A stretch of 64,000 bases of DNA from Sulfitobacter mediterraneus (GTDB lineage Bacteria > Pseudomonadota > Alphaproteobacteria > Rhodobacterales > Rhodobacteraceae): assembly GCF_016801775.1 (NCBI RefSeq), contig NZ_CP069004.1, positions 434,001 through 498,000 of the forward strand. The letters run 5' to 3'. The stretch's first letter is position 1. The number at the start of each line of letters is the position of its first letter. Both the position numbers and the translations under genes were made by a program. This document shows, piece after piece, positions 53,660 through 63,567 of this stretch. The notes under the pieces are model-generated. The model was given only the letters and a program-made list of their open reading frames with translations. It was not told the origin of the DNA and made no database searches.

Positions 53660-55273
53660 ATGATGTTTCGGAATTTAATGGCCGCCTCTGCGCTGATGGC
53701 TTTGCCAATCAGCGCCATGGCCCAAGACGGCGAGATTGTGCCAGAGGTTGATTTCCTGACCTGGCCCGCCGCGAAATATTCGCACTACGCAGAAAGCTCA
53801 AACTACGTGGCAGAGCAGTGGGAGAAGCTGGGGCTTAAGGTCAATATCAATCCCGTCGCCTTCCCCAATCCGATGCTGTCTTTGTGGTTCAAGGAGCATA
53901 AGTTTGACGCGGTCTTGTCCTCGCTCTCGGGCAATCCGCTTCGGCTTGAGCCGGACTTTTTCACCAACTCTCAGTTCAACTCGGCAAATTCCGCCCCCGG
54001 CAACTGGAACGTAGGGGAATACAGCAACCCCATGGTGGACAAACTGGGCGAAAAGCAGCTGGGCATCTACGACCCCGAAGAACGCCGCGAAGTGATCTAT
54101 GCCTTGCAGGAGGAGCTGTACAACGATCCCCCCGAGGCCATCGTGACCTATGCCATCAGCACCCATGCGATCAACAGCGACAACATGGAGATCGACGGTT
54201 TTGAAGCCTCGCCCGAGGGCATCCGCGCCAACGACAATATCATGCGGATGAAGTCCAAACATGGTGGTCCCGTGCGCATCGGCTGGACGGTGGATTACAC
54301 CACGCTCAACCCGCTGGTGGCCAGCACCAATGAAGACCTGACCAATCTGGCCCTGATCTATGACAAGCTCGTGGTGCTTGCACCCGACGGATCGCCACGC
54401 ATGTGGTTGGCGGAGTCCATTGAGGTGGTCGATGACCTGACCGTGGATGTCAAAATGCGCACAGGTCACACGTTCTCTGACGGACAGCCGGTGACACCGG
54501 AGGACGTGAAATTCACCTTTGAGTATATGAAAAAGTGGGAATCCGCTTACTTCACCAAATATCTTGAAAAAGTGGCCTCGGTGAACGTTGTTGGTGATGA
54601 CACGGTCCGTTTCACACTCAACCAACCCTATGCGCCCTTTGTGATGAACACGCTGGGGCAGGTCTATGTCTTGCCGCAGCATGTCTGGGGCACGCTGGTA
54701 GAGGATCTGGGCATCGAAAAGCCACAGGATTTTGCCAATGATCGCCCAATCGGCAGCGGCCCCTACACCGTGAAATACCGCAAGGAGGGGCAGGAGATGT
54801 ACCTGTCTGCGCGCAAAGACCACTATGGCGAACCGCAGTCTGATATCCTGAGCATTGTCTACGGCTCTGCCGAGGTGGTGATGCAATCACTGCGCAAGGG
54901 CGAGATTGACGCCTCTTTCCAGCCGGTTGTTCCGATCACCATTGATGAATACCGCGGTCTCGACAACATCAAGCTCTATGAGGCGAAGTCGAACGGCTAC
55001 AACTCTGTGCGCTACAAGGTTACAGGGCCGGTGTTCTGGAACAAGGACCTGCGCCGCGCCTTGGCCCATGCCGTGCCTTATGATGCCATCATCAATGACA
55101 TCTTTGGTGGTCTCGCGGCGGCCTCGGGCAGTTCGATCGTGCCGGTCAACGCCTATTGGCACAATCCCGCACTGAAGCCTCCGGTCTTTGATCTCGATCT
55201 GGCCCGGCAGATGCTGAAGGACGCCGGGTTCACCTGGGATGACGACGGACGGCTGCACTTTCCGCCCAAGTGA
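53660..55273 (+). CDS. Family-5 (peptide/opine-type) substrate-binding protein, apparent circular permutation
   Basis: The 537-residue protein has a true Sec signal peptide (1-21, A-M-A). After it, residues 28-200 look like the C-terminal lobe of SBP_bac_5 proteins: Y-V-A-E-Q-W-E-K-L-G-L-K-V, K-F-D-A-V-L, Y-S-N-P-M-V-D-K-L, D-P-E-E-R-R-E-V-I-Y. Residues 203-537 then look like the family's N-terminal part: T-T-L-N-P-L-V, L-A-E-S-I-E-V-V-D-D-L-T-V, G-S-G-P-Y-T-V, V-F-W-N-K-D-L-R-R-A-L-A-H-A, and finish with L-A-R-Q-M-L-K-D-A-G-F, which usually lies in mid-protein just before the C-lobe. So the order is reversed while total length is normal. It should feed the permeases downstream; the ligand is unknown. 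Confidence 0.85.
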   Translation: MMFRNLMAASALMALPISAMAQDGEIVPEVDFLTWPAAKYSHYAESSNYVAEQWEKLGLKVNINPVAFPNPMLSLWFKEHKFDAVLSSLSGNPLRLEPDFFTNSQFNSANSAPGNWNVGEYSNPMVDKLGEKQLGIYDPEERREVIYALQEELYNDPPEAIVTYAISTHAINSDNMEIDGFEASPEGIRANDNIMRMKSKHGGPVRIGWTVDYTTLNPLVASTNEDLTNLALIYDKLVVLAPDGSPRMWLAESIEVVDDLTVDVKMRTGHTFSDGQPVTPEDVKFTFEYMKKWESAYFTKYLEKVASVNVVGDDTVRFTLNQPYAPFVMNTLGQVYVLPQHVWGTLVEDLGIEKPQDFANDRPIGSGPYTVKYRKEGQEMYLSARKDHYGEPQSDILSIVYGSAEVVMQSLRKGEIDASFQPVVPITIDEYRGLDNIKLYEAKSNGYNSVRYKVTGPVFWNKDLRRALAHAVPYDAIINDIFGGLAAASGSSIVPVNAYWHNPALKPPVFDLDLARQMLKDAGFTWDDDGRLHFPPK

Positions 55274-55325
55274 TCCGCACAGTCTAAACCATACCTCAGC
55301 CCGCAATCGACAACAGGTCACCCCA

Positions 55326-56321
55326 ATGATTGAAGCAAACAATCTCATTCGTCATTATCCGGTGGTGACCGGGCTGAGGTCTCTTTTTTCCGCGGACCGG
55401 CACAAGATGGTCCGCGCTGTGGACGGGATCAGTTTCAAGGTTGATGCAGGCAAGGTGCTGGGCATCGTCGGCGAAAGCGGATGCGGCAAATCCACCACGG
55501 CCAAGATGCTTGTGGGGCTGGAAAGCCCCACAGCTGGCAGCATCCTCATAAACAAGGACGATCTGGGTGAGATGCGCATCCGCGATCGCCATGCCTTTCA
55601 CCGGCAGATGCAGATGGTGTTTCAAGATCCTTACGGCTCCATCAACCCCAGCCATGATGTGTTTCAGATCGTTTCGCGCCCGCTGGTCTACCAGGGGGAG
55701 ACCGATACAGCCAAGATCCGCACAGCTGTTCTCAAAGCGATGGAACAGGTGGGACTAAACCCGCCCGAATTGTTCCTCAGCAAACATCCGCATCTTCTGA
55801 GTGGCGGGCAGCGGCAGCGCTTGTGCATCGCACGGGCGATTGTTCTGGACCCCACGTTTCTGGTCGCGGACGAACCCATCTCGATGCTGGACGTGTCGAT
55901 CAAATGGGACATCATCCGCCTGTTACGCCAGTTGGTGCGGGAACGCGATCTGTCGCTGGTTTACATCACACATGATCTGGCGACCGTTCCGACGATCTGT
56001 GACGATGTGGCGATCATGTATCTGGGCAAGATTGTCGAGATCGGCCCTGTTCGGGAAATCCTGAGAAACCCCAGCCATCCCTACACCAAGGCGCTGATAG
56101 CCTCGATTCCCAGCCATGTGCCGGGGGCGGAGAGGCCCGCCGCGCAGATCGAAGGGGCTTTGCCCGATGCGATCCGGCCGCAGGAGGGTTGCCTGTTTCG
56201 CGACCGTTGCCCAGTGGCGATTGCTGATTGCGCAACACAGGCGCCGCCATTGGCCTCAACGGGCAAACAGATGGTGGCCTGTCATCTGGCCAACACAGGG
56301 AAGGACGCCGCCCATGGGTAA
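55326..56321 (+). CDS. ABC transporter ATP-binding protein (Dpp/OppF type)
   Basis: A 331-residue ATPase with Walker [11 protein letters not shown], signature L-S-G-G-Q-R-Q-R-L, and the C-terminal oligopeptide-transporter domain C-L-F-R-D-R-C-P-V-A. The start at 55326 lies 52 bases after the SBP. Its stop overlaps the permease start by 8 bases. In most dpp operons this subunit comes last; here it comes right after the binding protein. Confidence 0.93.
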   Translation: MIEANNLIRHYPVVTGLRSLFSADRHKMVRAVDGISFKVDAGKVLGIVGESGCGKSTTAKMLVGLESPTAGSILINKDDLGEMRIRDRHAFHRQMQMVFQDPYGSINPSHDVFQIVSRPLVYQGETDTAKIRTAVLKAMEQVGLNPPELFLSKHPHLLSGGQRQRLCIARAIVLDPTFLVADEPISMLDVSIKWDIIRLLRQLVRERDLSLVYITHDLATVPTICDDVAIMYLGKIVEIGPVREILRNPSHPYTKALIASIPSHVPGAERPAAQIEGALPDAIRPQEGCLFRDRCPVAIADCATQAPPLASTGKQMVACHLANTGKDAAHG

Positions 56322-57285
56322 GTATCTTGTCACGCGTCTGGTCCATATGGTGCTGACCCTGCTGGCGATGCTGGTGCTGATGTTCTTTTTGTTCCGGCTG
56401 ATGCCGGGTGATCCTACGGCCATGGTGATCAGTGACGCGCTTTATCCCAAGGCCCAAGCCGCCATGATGGAGCAATTCGGCCTCGACAAACCACTGCACC
56501 AGCAATTCGTGATCTACCTCAAGAATTACGCCCAGTTCGACTTTGGTGTGTCTTTCCGGACCAATAGGTCGGTTGCGGAATTGATCGAGGGACGGCTGAT
56601 GAACACCATCATGCTGATCCTGCCGTCGCTCATAGCGGCCTATGGGTTGGGCATGATCATCGGCGCAGTGATGGCATGGTGGCGTGGCGGCAAGGCAGAG
56701 TTCTCTGTGGTGTTTGCGGCCACGGCCTTTCAATCGGCACCAGTGTTCTGGGTCGCGATGCTGGCGATCTTGGTGTTCTCGCTATGGCTGGACTGGTTTC
56801 CAGCGGGCCATATCGTCACCCCCGGTGCATTCCCGGACCCGACGCTGGCGATGTATCTTTCCAAGGATTTCCTGCACCATCTGGCACTGCCCTTCATGGT
56901 CAACACCGCCTATCAGATCTGTTTCCCGCTGCTGCTGATGCGCTCCAGCATGCTGGGCACGATCGGTGAGGACTTTATTGAACTGGCCCGTATGAAGGGG
57001 CTGAAGGAACGCCGCATCCTGTTTCACCACGCGGCGCGCAATTCCATGCTGCCAGTGGCGACCACGATCCCGATGATCCTTGGCTGGGCTGTCGCAGGCT
57101 CTGTCGTGATCGAAACCGTGTTTTCATGGCCGGGGCTGGGATTGCTGATGATCCAGGGCGTCGAGACATCGGATTATCCGGTGGTGCAGGCCGCTTTCTT
57201 CCTGATTGCCGTATTGACGGTGCTGGGCACCTTTGCGGCTGATCTTCTTTATGGGCTTTTGGATCCGAGGATTGTTTATGACTGA
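56314..57285 (+). CDS. ABC transporter permease (DppB type)
   Basis: A 323-residue permease of the DppB group with six helices; M-P-G-D-P-T near residue 28 and the EAA-type loop L-A-R-M-K-G-L-K-E-R-R-I. It starts at ATG 56314, overlapping the upstream ATPase gene, and its stop overlaps the next permease by 8 bases. Confidence 0.92.
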   Translation: MGKYLVTRLVHMVLTLLAMLVLMFFLFRLMPGDPTAMVISDALYPKAQAAMMEQFGLDKPLHQQFVIYLKNYAQFDFGVSFRTNRSVAELIEGRLMNTIMLILPSLIAAYGLGMIIGAVMAWWRGGKAEFSVVFAATAFQSAPVFWVAMLAILVFSLWLDWFPAGHIVTPGAFPDPTLAMYLSKDFLHHLALPFMVNTAYQICFPLLLMRSSMLGTIGEDFIELARMKGLKERRILFHHAARNSMLPVATTIPMILGWAVAGSVVIETVFSWPGLGLLMIQGVETSDYPVVQAAFFLIAVLTVLGTFAADLLYGLLDPRIVYD

Positions 57286-58210
57286 GATCACCGCCGATAC
57301 CGCCGCGACACAGATGGCGGCCAGCGAGGCGCGTCTTGAAAAAGGGCCGGTGGCCTTTGCCCGGCACTTCTTGCGCACCGTGCATCAGACCTGGTCTGGC
57401 AAGATCGCTTTCTGGATCTTTGTTTTCTGCGCCCTGATGGCGATCATTGGGCCGCTCATCGCGCCCTTTGACCCGATGGAGCGTAACTATGATGCGGCGG
57501 GCAAACTGGTGCGATTGGCCCCGCCATCGCTGGATCATTGGCTTGGCACCACGGCGCTGGGCCGGGATGTGTTCAGCCAGATCTTGTGGGGCGCAAGGCC
57601 CGCGATGCTGGTGGGAGTGCTGACAGCACTGGGCGTCGTAGTCATCGGCGTCAACGTCGGACTGATTTCCGGCTATTTCGGCGGCAAGACCGACGCCATC
57701 CTGATGCGCATAACAGACGTGTTTCTGGGTTTGCCCTTCTTGCCCTTCATCATTGTGGTGCTCTCGATTTCGGGGCGCAGCATCTGGACCATAATCTTTG
57801 CCATGACCCTTGTGATGTGGCGGTCCACCGCGCGGGTGATCCGGGCGCAGGTGCTGTCGCTCAAGGAAATGCCGTTTATTGCCGCCGCCCGTGTGTCCGG
57901 TGCCAGTGATTGGACCATCATTTACCGCGAAATTGCCCCGAACATCCTGCCATTGGCATTGGTGAACATCGCCTTTGCGCTGGCATGGGCCATCATCACC
58001 GAGGCCAGCATCGGATTTCTGGGCTACAGCGATCCCGAAGTCGTCAGCTGGGGATCGGTGATCTATCAGGCCTTCGCCAGCCAGATGATGTACCGCGCCC
58101 CATGGTGGGTGATCCCTCCGGGGGCCGCGATCATGGTTTTGGTCAGTTCCGTCTATTTCATCGGACGCGCCTATGAAGAAGCGGTCAATCCGCGCCTGCG
58201 GGGGCTTTGA
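57278..58210 (+). CDS. ABC transporter permease (DppC type)
   Basis: A 310-residue permease with the N-terminal extension and six helices of the DppC group; [13 protein letters not shown] near residue 86 and EAA loop [12 protein letters not shown] are typical. Overlaps the upstream permease by 8 bases. Confidence 0.92.
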   Translation: MTEITADTAATQMAASEARLEKGPVAFARHFLRTVHQTWSGKIAFWIFVFCALMAIIGPLIAPFDPMERNYDAAGKLVRLAPPSLDHWLGTTALGRDVFSQILWGARPAMLVGVLTALGVVVIGVNVGLISGYFGGKTDAILMRITDVFLGLPFLPFIIVVLSISGRSIWTIIFAMTLVMWRSTARVIRAQVLSLKEMPFIAAARVSGASDWTIIYREIAPNILPLALVNIAFALAWAIITEASIGFLGYSDPEVVSWGSVIYQAFASQMMYRAPWWVIPPGAAIMVLVSSVYFIGRAYEEAVNPRLRGL

Positions 58211-58212
58211 TC

Positions 58213-59235
58213 ATGGCAAACCCGCGCCTGTCCGTCACTGATCTGTCCGTTCGTTATCGCACTGACCGCGGCCCTGCCGCCGCCTTGCAGGGGGTGAAGC
58301 TCACCCTTGAGGCCGGTGAAAACCTTGGTCTGGTCGGCGAATCCGGCTGCGGCAAAAGTACCTTCTTGAAATCGGTCATGGGGGTTCTGCCTGGCAACGC
58401 AGAGATCCTGTCCGGAGCGGTCTGTCTGAACGGAGAGGACATGATCGCCGCCACCCCGGAACGCCGCCGTCAGCGGCGCTGGAAAGACATGTCGATGATC
58501 ACCCAAAGTGCTTTGAATGCGCTTGATCCCGTGCATCGGGTGGGCGATCAGATCATTGATGCCATCAAGGCGCACGAGAATGTCTCACGCCGTGAGGCAA
58601 CGGCACGCGCCAAAGACCTGTTCGAACTTGTCGGTGTCGACCCCAAACGCTTTCGCGAATTCCCGCATCAGTTTTCGGGCGGTATGCGGCAACGGGCGAT
58701 CATTGCGATGGCATTGGTTCTGAACCCTTCTGTTGTCCTGGCGGATGAGCCGACAACCTCGCTTGATGTCATTGTCCAGGACCAGATCTTCCGCCGCATC
58801 CGTGATCTGCAAACCCAGTTCGGCTTTTCCATCCTGCTGGTCACCCATGATCTGGCGCTGGTGATCGAAAACTGTGACCGCATGGCGGTGATGTATGGCG
58901 GTGTCATCGTCGAAGAGGGGCCAACAGCGCAGGTCGTGAACACGCCGTTTCATCCCTATACCTTGGGGCTGAAGAACTCCCTTCCTGATCTGGACAGCGA
59001 GGCAGAGCCGATTGCCATCCCCGGCACGCCGCCTGATCTGGTGGATCCGCCCAGGGGCTGCCGCTTTGCGCCGCGATGCCCGTTTTCGCAAGATCAATGC
59101 CACCAGACCTTCCCGCAAATGCAGCAAGTCGCAGAAGGGCATCGCGCGGCCTGCCACCGAATTGCCGACATCGAAAATATTCGCGTGCAGGCCGCCCGCC
59201 CAGAAAAATGGAGCGTTGCCTCGGCGCTTGGGTGA
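58213..59235 (+). CDS. ABC transporter ATP-binding protein (Dpp/OppD type)
   Basis: The 340-residue partner ATPase: Walker [11 protein letters not shown], signature F-S-G-G-M-R-Q-R-A, Walker [10 protein letters not shown], and C-terminal C-R-F-A-P-R-C-P-F. The ATG at 58213 is used; a TTG at 58207 precedes it in frame. It completes an SBP-ATPase-permease-permease-ATPase operon. Confidence 0.93.
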   Translation: MANPRLSVTDLSVRYRTDRGPAAALQGVKLTLEAGENLGLVGESGCGKSTFLKSVMGVLPGNAEILSGAVCLNGEDMIAATPERRRQRRWKDMSMITQSALNALDPVHRVGDQIIDAIKAHENVSRREATARAKDLFELVGVDPKRFREFPHQFSGGMRQRAIIAMALVLNPSVVLADEPTTSLDVIVQDQIFRRIRDLQTQFGFSILLVTHDLALVIENCDRMAVMYGGVIVEEGPTAQVVNTPFHPYTLGLKNSLPDLDSEAEPIAIPGTPPDLVDPPRGCRFAPRCPFSQDQCHQTFPQMQQVAEGHRAACHRIADIENIRVQAARPEKWSVASALG

Positions 59236-59345
59236 ACCGGTTTCGCCGCCCCCCGCGCAGAAATGGGCGCGGTCCGGGTGCGGCACGATGTGGCCACTAA
59301 ACAGGTTTTTAAACGGTTGAATAAGATGAACGAAAGGAACAACAC

Positions 59346-59795
59346 ATGAATTACTTTGCCTACGGGACACTTCTGGATGTCGAAGGCATGCAAAAGTTTG
59401 CCCCCTCCGCCAAACCTTTGGGGATTATGAAACTCAAGGGATACCGGATGGGCTTTGGAGCGTGCAAACGCGATGGCGTGACCGGATGCACGCTGGATGT
59501 GGCTCCCGATGATGTCATGTACGGGATCCAATATGAGTTGAGCCAAGATGACATGGAAAAGCTGGATCAAGCCGCCGTGTCAGAGGATATGTGGGCCCGC
59601 AAAGAGATCACGCTCATTGATGCAGATGGCAATGAGGTGCCCTCGGTGACCTATGAAATACCCGGATTGACCCGCATGATCGCACCCAGTGACGACTATG
59701 TGCGCCCGATCCTCAAGGGGCTGGACGAACTGGACCTGCCCGAAAGCTATGTCGTTCATATGAGGCAGATTATCGCCCGCGCACAAACGGCCTGA
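59346..59795 (+). CDS. Gamma-glutamylcyclotransferase-like protein
   Basis: A 149-residue protein of the GGCT fold: N-terminal Y-F-A-Y-G-T-L (the Y-G-S/T-L substrate loop), G-Y-R-M-G-F and a Y-E-L-S-Q-D-D-M-E-K-L-D segment containing an acidic residue in the family's catalytic region. It may cleave gamma-glutamyl amines or peptides to 5-oxoproline. An AAAGGAAC site precedes the ATG. It is separate from the ABC operon upstream by 110 bases. Confidence 0.85.
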   Translation: MNYFAYGTLLDVEGMQKFAPSAKPLGIMKLKGYRMGFGACKRDGVTGCTLDVAPDDVMYGIQYELSQDDMEKLDQAAVSEDMWARKEITLIDADGNEVPSVTYEIPGLTRMIAPSDDYVRPILKGLDELDLPESYVVHMRQIIARAQTA

Positions 59796-59888
59796 CCCTG
59801 CGGATTTGGCATCGGGCCACTGGCAGGCTCGGCACTGGATGTGCTAGATCCAAAGTGATGCAGATCGCCGCAAGGATACCGGCCAACG

Positions 59889-61025
59889 ATGTTGAAACCC
59901 AGCCAGGCCTTTTTGGGCGCAAACATCCATGACGGAGAAACCTTGCACCGCGGGCATATGTTGATTGCAGATGCAGCGGGGCAGGTGGCGGCGGTGCCCG
60001 AAGGACCATTGCCGGAAGGCTGCGTTGCGACCGATCTGGCAGGTGGAACGATCATGCCGGGATATGTGGACTTGCAAGTCAACGGTGGCGGCGGCGTGAT
60101 GTTCAATGACGCGCCCAAGGTGGAAACCCTACAGCAGATGGCAGCGGCCCATGCCGCGCTGGGCACAGCCGCCTTGTTGCCCACGCTGATCACGGACACC
60201 CGTGCCCGGACGGAGGCGGCAATTGCCGCCGTGATCGAGGCGCAAGCGACCAGATTGCCGGGTATCGTCGGCCTGCATCTCGAAGGGCCCCATCTGGCGG
60301 TTTCCCGCAAGGGCGCGCATGACGGGGCACTGATCCGGCCTATGGAGGACGAGGATTTGCAGATGCTGCTGCGGGCAGCTGATCGCATTGCCACCCTCAA
60401 GGTCACGCTGGCCCCTGAAAACGCCAGCTTGGCGCAGATCAAAACCCTGTCAGACGCTGGCGTGGTTGTTTTCCTTGGCCATACCGATGCGGATTACGAG
60501 ACCTGCATGGCCGCCTTTGATGCGGGCGCGAAAGGCGCAACGCATCTGTTCAACGCCATGAGCCAGCTGACCAACCGCGCCCCCGGTCTGGTAGGGGCCG
60601 TGCTGGATCAGGACGATGTCTTTGCCGGGGTGATCGCTGACGGCATTCACGTGCATCCCGCAACGATGCGTCTGGCGCTGCGGGCCAAGGGGCGCAAGGA
60701 TCGGATATTTGCCGTGACAGATGCCATGGCCACAGCTGGCAGCGACGTGCACAGCTTTGCCCTCAATGGCCGCGAAATCCGGCGCTGCGGTGACCGGCTG
60801 ACGCTGGCGGATGGCACCTTGGCCGGGGCGCATCTGGATTTGACCCGCGCCATCGCGGTTTTGACGGAACAAGCCGGTGACAGCCTTGAAACGGCAATGG
60901 CGCGAACCACATCATGGCCAGCGGCGCTGCTGCGGGATGGTGGGAATTGGGGACGGCTCAATGCGGGGCTGACACATCTGGTCCACCTGCCTGACGCTGC
61001 GGCGCGGCCAAGGTGGTTGACCTGA
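59889..61025 (+). CDS. nagA: N-acetylglucosamine-6-phosphate deacetylase
   Basis: A 378-residue amidohydrolase with the NagA motifs: G-Y-V-D-L-Q-V-N-G, metal ligand Glu in H-L-E-G-P-H-L, H-T-D-A-D, H-L-F-N-A-M, and the catalytic Asp in V-T-D-A-M. It converts GlcNAc-6-P to glucosamine-6-P in the cytoplasm. No nagB or transporter is next to it. Confidence 0.95.
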   Translation: MLKPSQAFLGANIHDGETLHRGHMLIADAAGQVAAVPEGPLPEGCVATDLAGGTIMPGYVDLQVNGGGGVMFNDAPKVETLQQMAAAHAALGTAALLPTLITDTRARTEAAIAAVIEAQATRLPGIVGLHLEGPHLAVSRKGAHDGALIRPMEDEDLQMLLRAADRIATLKVTLAPENASLAQIKTLSDAGVVVFLGHTDADYETCMAAFDAGAKGATHLFNAMSQLTNRAPGLVGAVLDQDDVFAGVIADGIHVHPATMRLALRAKGRKDRIFAVTDAMATAGSDVHSFALNGREIRRCGDRLTLADGTLAGAHLDLTRAIAVLTEQAGDSLETAMARTTSWPAALLRDGGNWGRLNAGLTHLVHLPDAAARPRWLT

Positions 61026-61102
61026 GGCCGGTGTGAATACCCTTGCACTCTTGCCCAATCGCCTTATGAGGGATGCGGTACCTGCCACAAGGAAAAGACG
61101 CC

Positions 61103-61783
61103 ATGCAAATGATGGGCACCTTCATCAAACCAATGCACCCTGAAGGCATCAAATTTGTTGCCATATTTGCGGCTGTCACGTGTGTCCTGTTCGTGTTTTC
61201 GACCTTTCTGGGTTGGATCGGGGTTGGCTTGACGGTGTGGTGCTATTACTTTTTCCGCGATCCTGAACGGGTCACGCCGGACCGTCCGGGACTGATCATC
61301 AGCCCTGCCGATGGCGTGATCTCCCTGATTGAACCTGCGGTGCCGCCCGCGGAACTGGGCATGCCGGATGAGGCGCTGACCCGTGTGAGCGTATTCATGA
61401 ACGTGTTCAATTGCCACGTGAACCGCACGCCGGTTTCCGGCGAAATCCGCGCGGTCAGCTATCGCCCCGGCAAGTTTTTCAATGCCTCGCTGGACAAGGC
61501 CAGCGTGGACAACGAACGCAACAGCCTTTGCGTCAAGATGGACAACGGGCAGGAACTGGCCGTGGTGCAGATCGCCGGCCTGGTGGCCCGGCGCATCGTC
61601 TGTTTTGTCGAACCCGGCGCAACCTTGCAGCGCGGTGAACGCTTTGGGCTGATCCGCTTTGGCTCGCGGCTGGATGTCTATTTGCCCAAAGGGGTCGAGC
61701 CGATGGTCCGCATTGGCCAAACCATGATCGCGGGCGAAACGGTGTTGGCCGAACTGCCCGCCGCGACCGAAGAGGGCGCATGA
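61103..61783 (+). CDS. psd: Phosphatidylserine decarboxylase proenzyme
   Basis: A 226-residue short-type Psd: one N-terminal membrane segment, [24 protein letters not shown] and the F-G-S-R-L-D processing site where the Ser becomes the pyruvoyl group. Start 61103 has AAGGA upstream; an ATG at 61073 is in frame. It makes phosphatidylethanolamine and overlaps pssA by 4 bases. Confidence 0.95.
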   Translation: MQMMGTFIKPMHPEGIKFVAIFAAVTCVLFVFSTFLGWIGVGLTVWCYYFFRDPERVTPDRPGLIISPADGVISLIEPAVPPAELGMPDEALTRVSVFMNVFNCHVNRTPVSGEIRAVSYRPGKFFNASLDKASVDNERNSLCVKMDNGQELAVVQIAGLVARRIVCFVEPGATLQRGERFGLIRFGSRLDVYLPKGVEPMVRIGQTMIAGETVLAELPAATEEGA

Positions 61784-62547
61784 GCAAACGGATGGGCGAT
61801 CTTCCTGAAAAGACCAAGGGTGAGTTTTCGCTGGTCCAGCTGATCCCGAATATGCTCACCATTGCGGCGATTTGCGCCGGTCTGTCGGCCATTCGTTATG
61901 GGGTTCAGGGCAATTTCGTTTTTGCGGTGCAGCTGATTGTAGTGGCCGGTGTTCTGGACGGTCTTGATGGCCGCATGGCGCGGCTTTTGGGCAGCGACAG
62001 CGCCATGGGTGCGGAACTCGATTCACTGGCCGATTTTCTGAACTTCGGGGTTGCGCCGCCGCTGATCCTGTATTTCTGGGCGCTGCAAGACATGAACAGT
62101 GCCGCATGGTTTTCGGTTCTGGTCTTTGCGGTCTGCTGCGTGGTGCGACTGGCGCGGTTCAACGTGTCCAGCAAGGCCGAAATCGACCAACCTCCCAGTC
62201 CGCATTTCACGGGCGTGCCGTCCCCCGCAGGCGCGCTCTTGGTCCTGTTGCCGATGTTCGCGACCTTTGCCTTTCCCAATACGCTGGTCCTGCCGGAGCT
62301 GGTGATCTGTGCCTATATGGTGGTGATTGGTCTGCTGCTGATCAGCCGGGTGCCGACTTGGTCGTTCAAGACCACCAAGGTCTCGCGCCACAATGTCAAA
62401 TACTACCTTGTTGGCGTGGCGGTCGTGGCGGCGGCGGTGCTGACCTATGTCTGGACCACCCTCGTGGTGCTGTGCCTTGCCTATATGGTTGTTGTCCTGT
62501 GGTCGTTGTTTACCGGCCGCGTGCCCGGCTTTCGCGGCAAATCCTGA
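61780..62547 (+). CDS. pssA: CDP-diacylglycerol-serine O-phosphatidyltransferase
   Basis: The 255-residue membrane enzyme has the CDP-alcohol phosphotransferase signature D-G-R-M-A-R-x8-G-x3-D-x3-D and several helices. It makes phosphatidylserine, the substrate of Psd encoded immediately upstream (4-base overlap). It is convergent with the binding-protein gene at 62557, 9 bases away. Confidence 0.96.
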   Translation: MSKRMGDLPEKTKGEFSLVQLIPNMLTIAAICAGLSAIRYGVQGNFVFAVQLIVVAGVLDGLDGRMARLLGSDSAMGAELDSLADFLNFGVAPPLILYFWALQDMNSAAWFSVLVFAVCCVVRLARFNVSSKAEIDQPPSPHFTGVPSPAGALLVLLPMFATFAFPNTLVLPELVICAYMVVIGLLLISRVPTWSFKTTKVSRHNVKYYLVGVAVVAAAVLTYVWTTLVVLCLAYMVVVLWSLFTGRVPGFRGKS

Positions 62548-62556
62548 GCCAGGTTT

Positions 62557-63567
62557 TCAGCGGTCCTGAATGATCGCGCTTTGCCATTCCTTGAGAAACG
62601 TGCGCCGCTTGAGCCGGTCAAGATAGGTCATCAACGCAGGCTCCAGTGCGATGGTGGATTGTGCAATGCTGCCTTGTTCCAAGTTGAGCGGGGGCAGGGG
62701 GAAATCCTGGGGCGTTCCGGCCGACTGCAGCGCAATGAGATAGCGGATGAACTCAGCGCCCATTTGCGGATGGCTGGCACCGCTGGGCACAAAGGCCGTG
62801 CGCATCATCGTGGTCGGAAAATCAGACGGCAAGATGATCTCAAGCGCATCGTGGGTGTCACGCCGCGCCAGCGCATAGCTGCCCAAAACATTGTAGGCGA
62901 CAGCAATCTTGCCGGAATAAAGATCGTCAATCATCTCGCCCGAACAGCAATAAAGCCGGATATCAAGCCCGCCCATCACCTCCATCAGCCGCCAGAACGT
63001 TTCGGATGCGCGGGCGTCCTGCGTGGCAAACAGATAGCCAAGCGCAGACTCGCGCACATCATAAGTGCCCAAACGTCCGCGAAACTGCTCCGGCCGCGCC
63101 CGCAACGCCCGGATCAGATCCTGACGGTTCTGGGGCATGTCATGTCCGGCAAAGGCGGCTCGGTTGATCACGATCGCTGCCGGTTCCGTGGTAAAGGCAA
63201 ACAGGCTCTGCCGCCATTGCGCCCAATCGGGGTGGCTTATGTCATTGATCTGCATGGCATATCCATCATTGGCCAGTTTAAGCTGCAAATCCATCGCGCT
63301 TGAGATCACCAAATCATAGCCATCGGGGTTATCGCGGAATCGCCGGTCAATCTCGGCGGTACTATGCACGAAGTATTCGATGGCCCATCCCGGCTGTTCA
63401 CGCAAGAACCGCTGGATGATGGGTGCAAAAAACGAGGTGTCGGTGCTGGACAACACCCGCAGTGTCTGGCTTGCCGCGCTGCCTTCAAATAGCTGCTGAT
63501 CTTCCCAGTCTTGTGCCAAACCTACCACGGGCCAAAGCAACAGAACTAGAACTGCAAGGATACGCAT
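62557..63567 (-). CDS. Periplasmic binding protein associated with a sensor kinase
   Basis: A 336-residue exported type-2 periplasmic binding protein (signal peptide about 1-18; S-S-T-D-T-S-F-F-A-P-I-I, Y-D-L-V-I-S-S-A-M-D, Y-N-V-L-G-S-Y-A) of the Fbp/AfuA type. Two Cys in Y-C-C-S-G are unusual. Its first 22 bases overlap the sensor kinase gene stop, so the pair is co-translated. In Pgt/Tct-like systems such proteins sense ligands for the kinase rather than serve a transporter; no permease is adjacent in the window. Confidence 0.82.
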   Translation of the reverse strand: MRILAVLVLLLWPVVGLAQDWEDQQLFEGSAASQTLRVLSSTDTSFFAPIIQRFLREQPGWAIEYFVHSTAEIDRRFRDNPDGYDLVISSAMDLQLKLANDGYAMQINDISHPDWAQWRQSLFAFTTEPAAIVINRAAFAGHDMPQNRQDLIRALRARPEQFRGRLGTYDVRESALGYLFATQDARASETFWRLMEVMGGLDIRLYCCSGEMIDDLYSGKIAVAYNVLGSYALARRDTHDALEIILPSDFPTTMMRTAFVPSGASHPQMGAEFIRYLIALQSAGTPQDFPLPPLNLEQGSIAQSTIALEPALMTYLDRLKRRTFLKEWQSAIIQDR

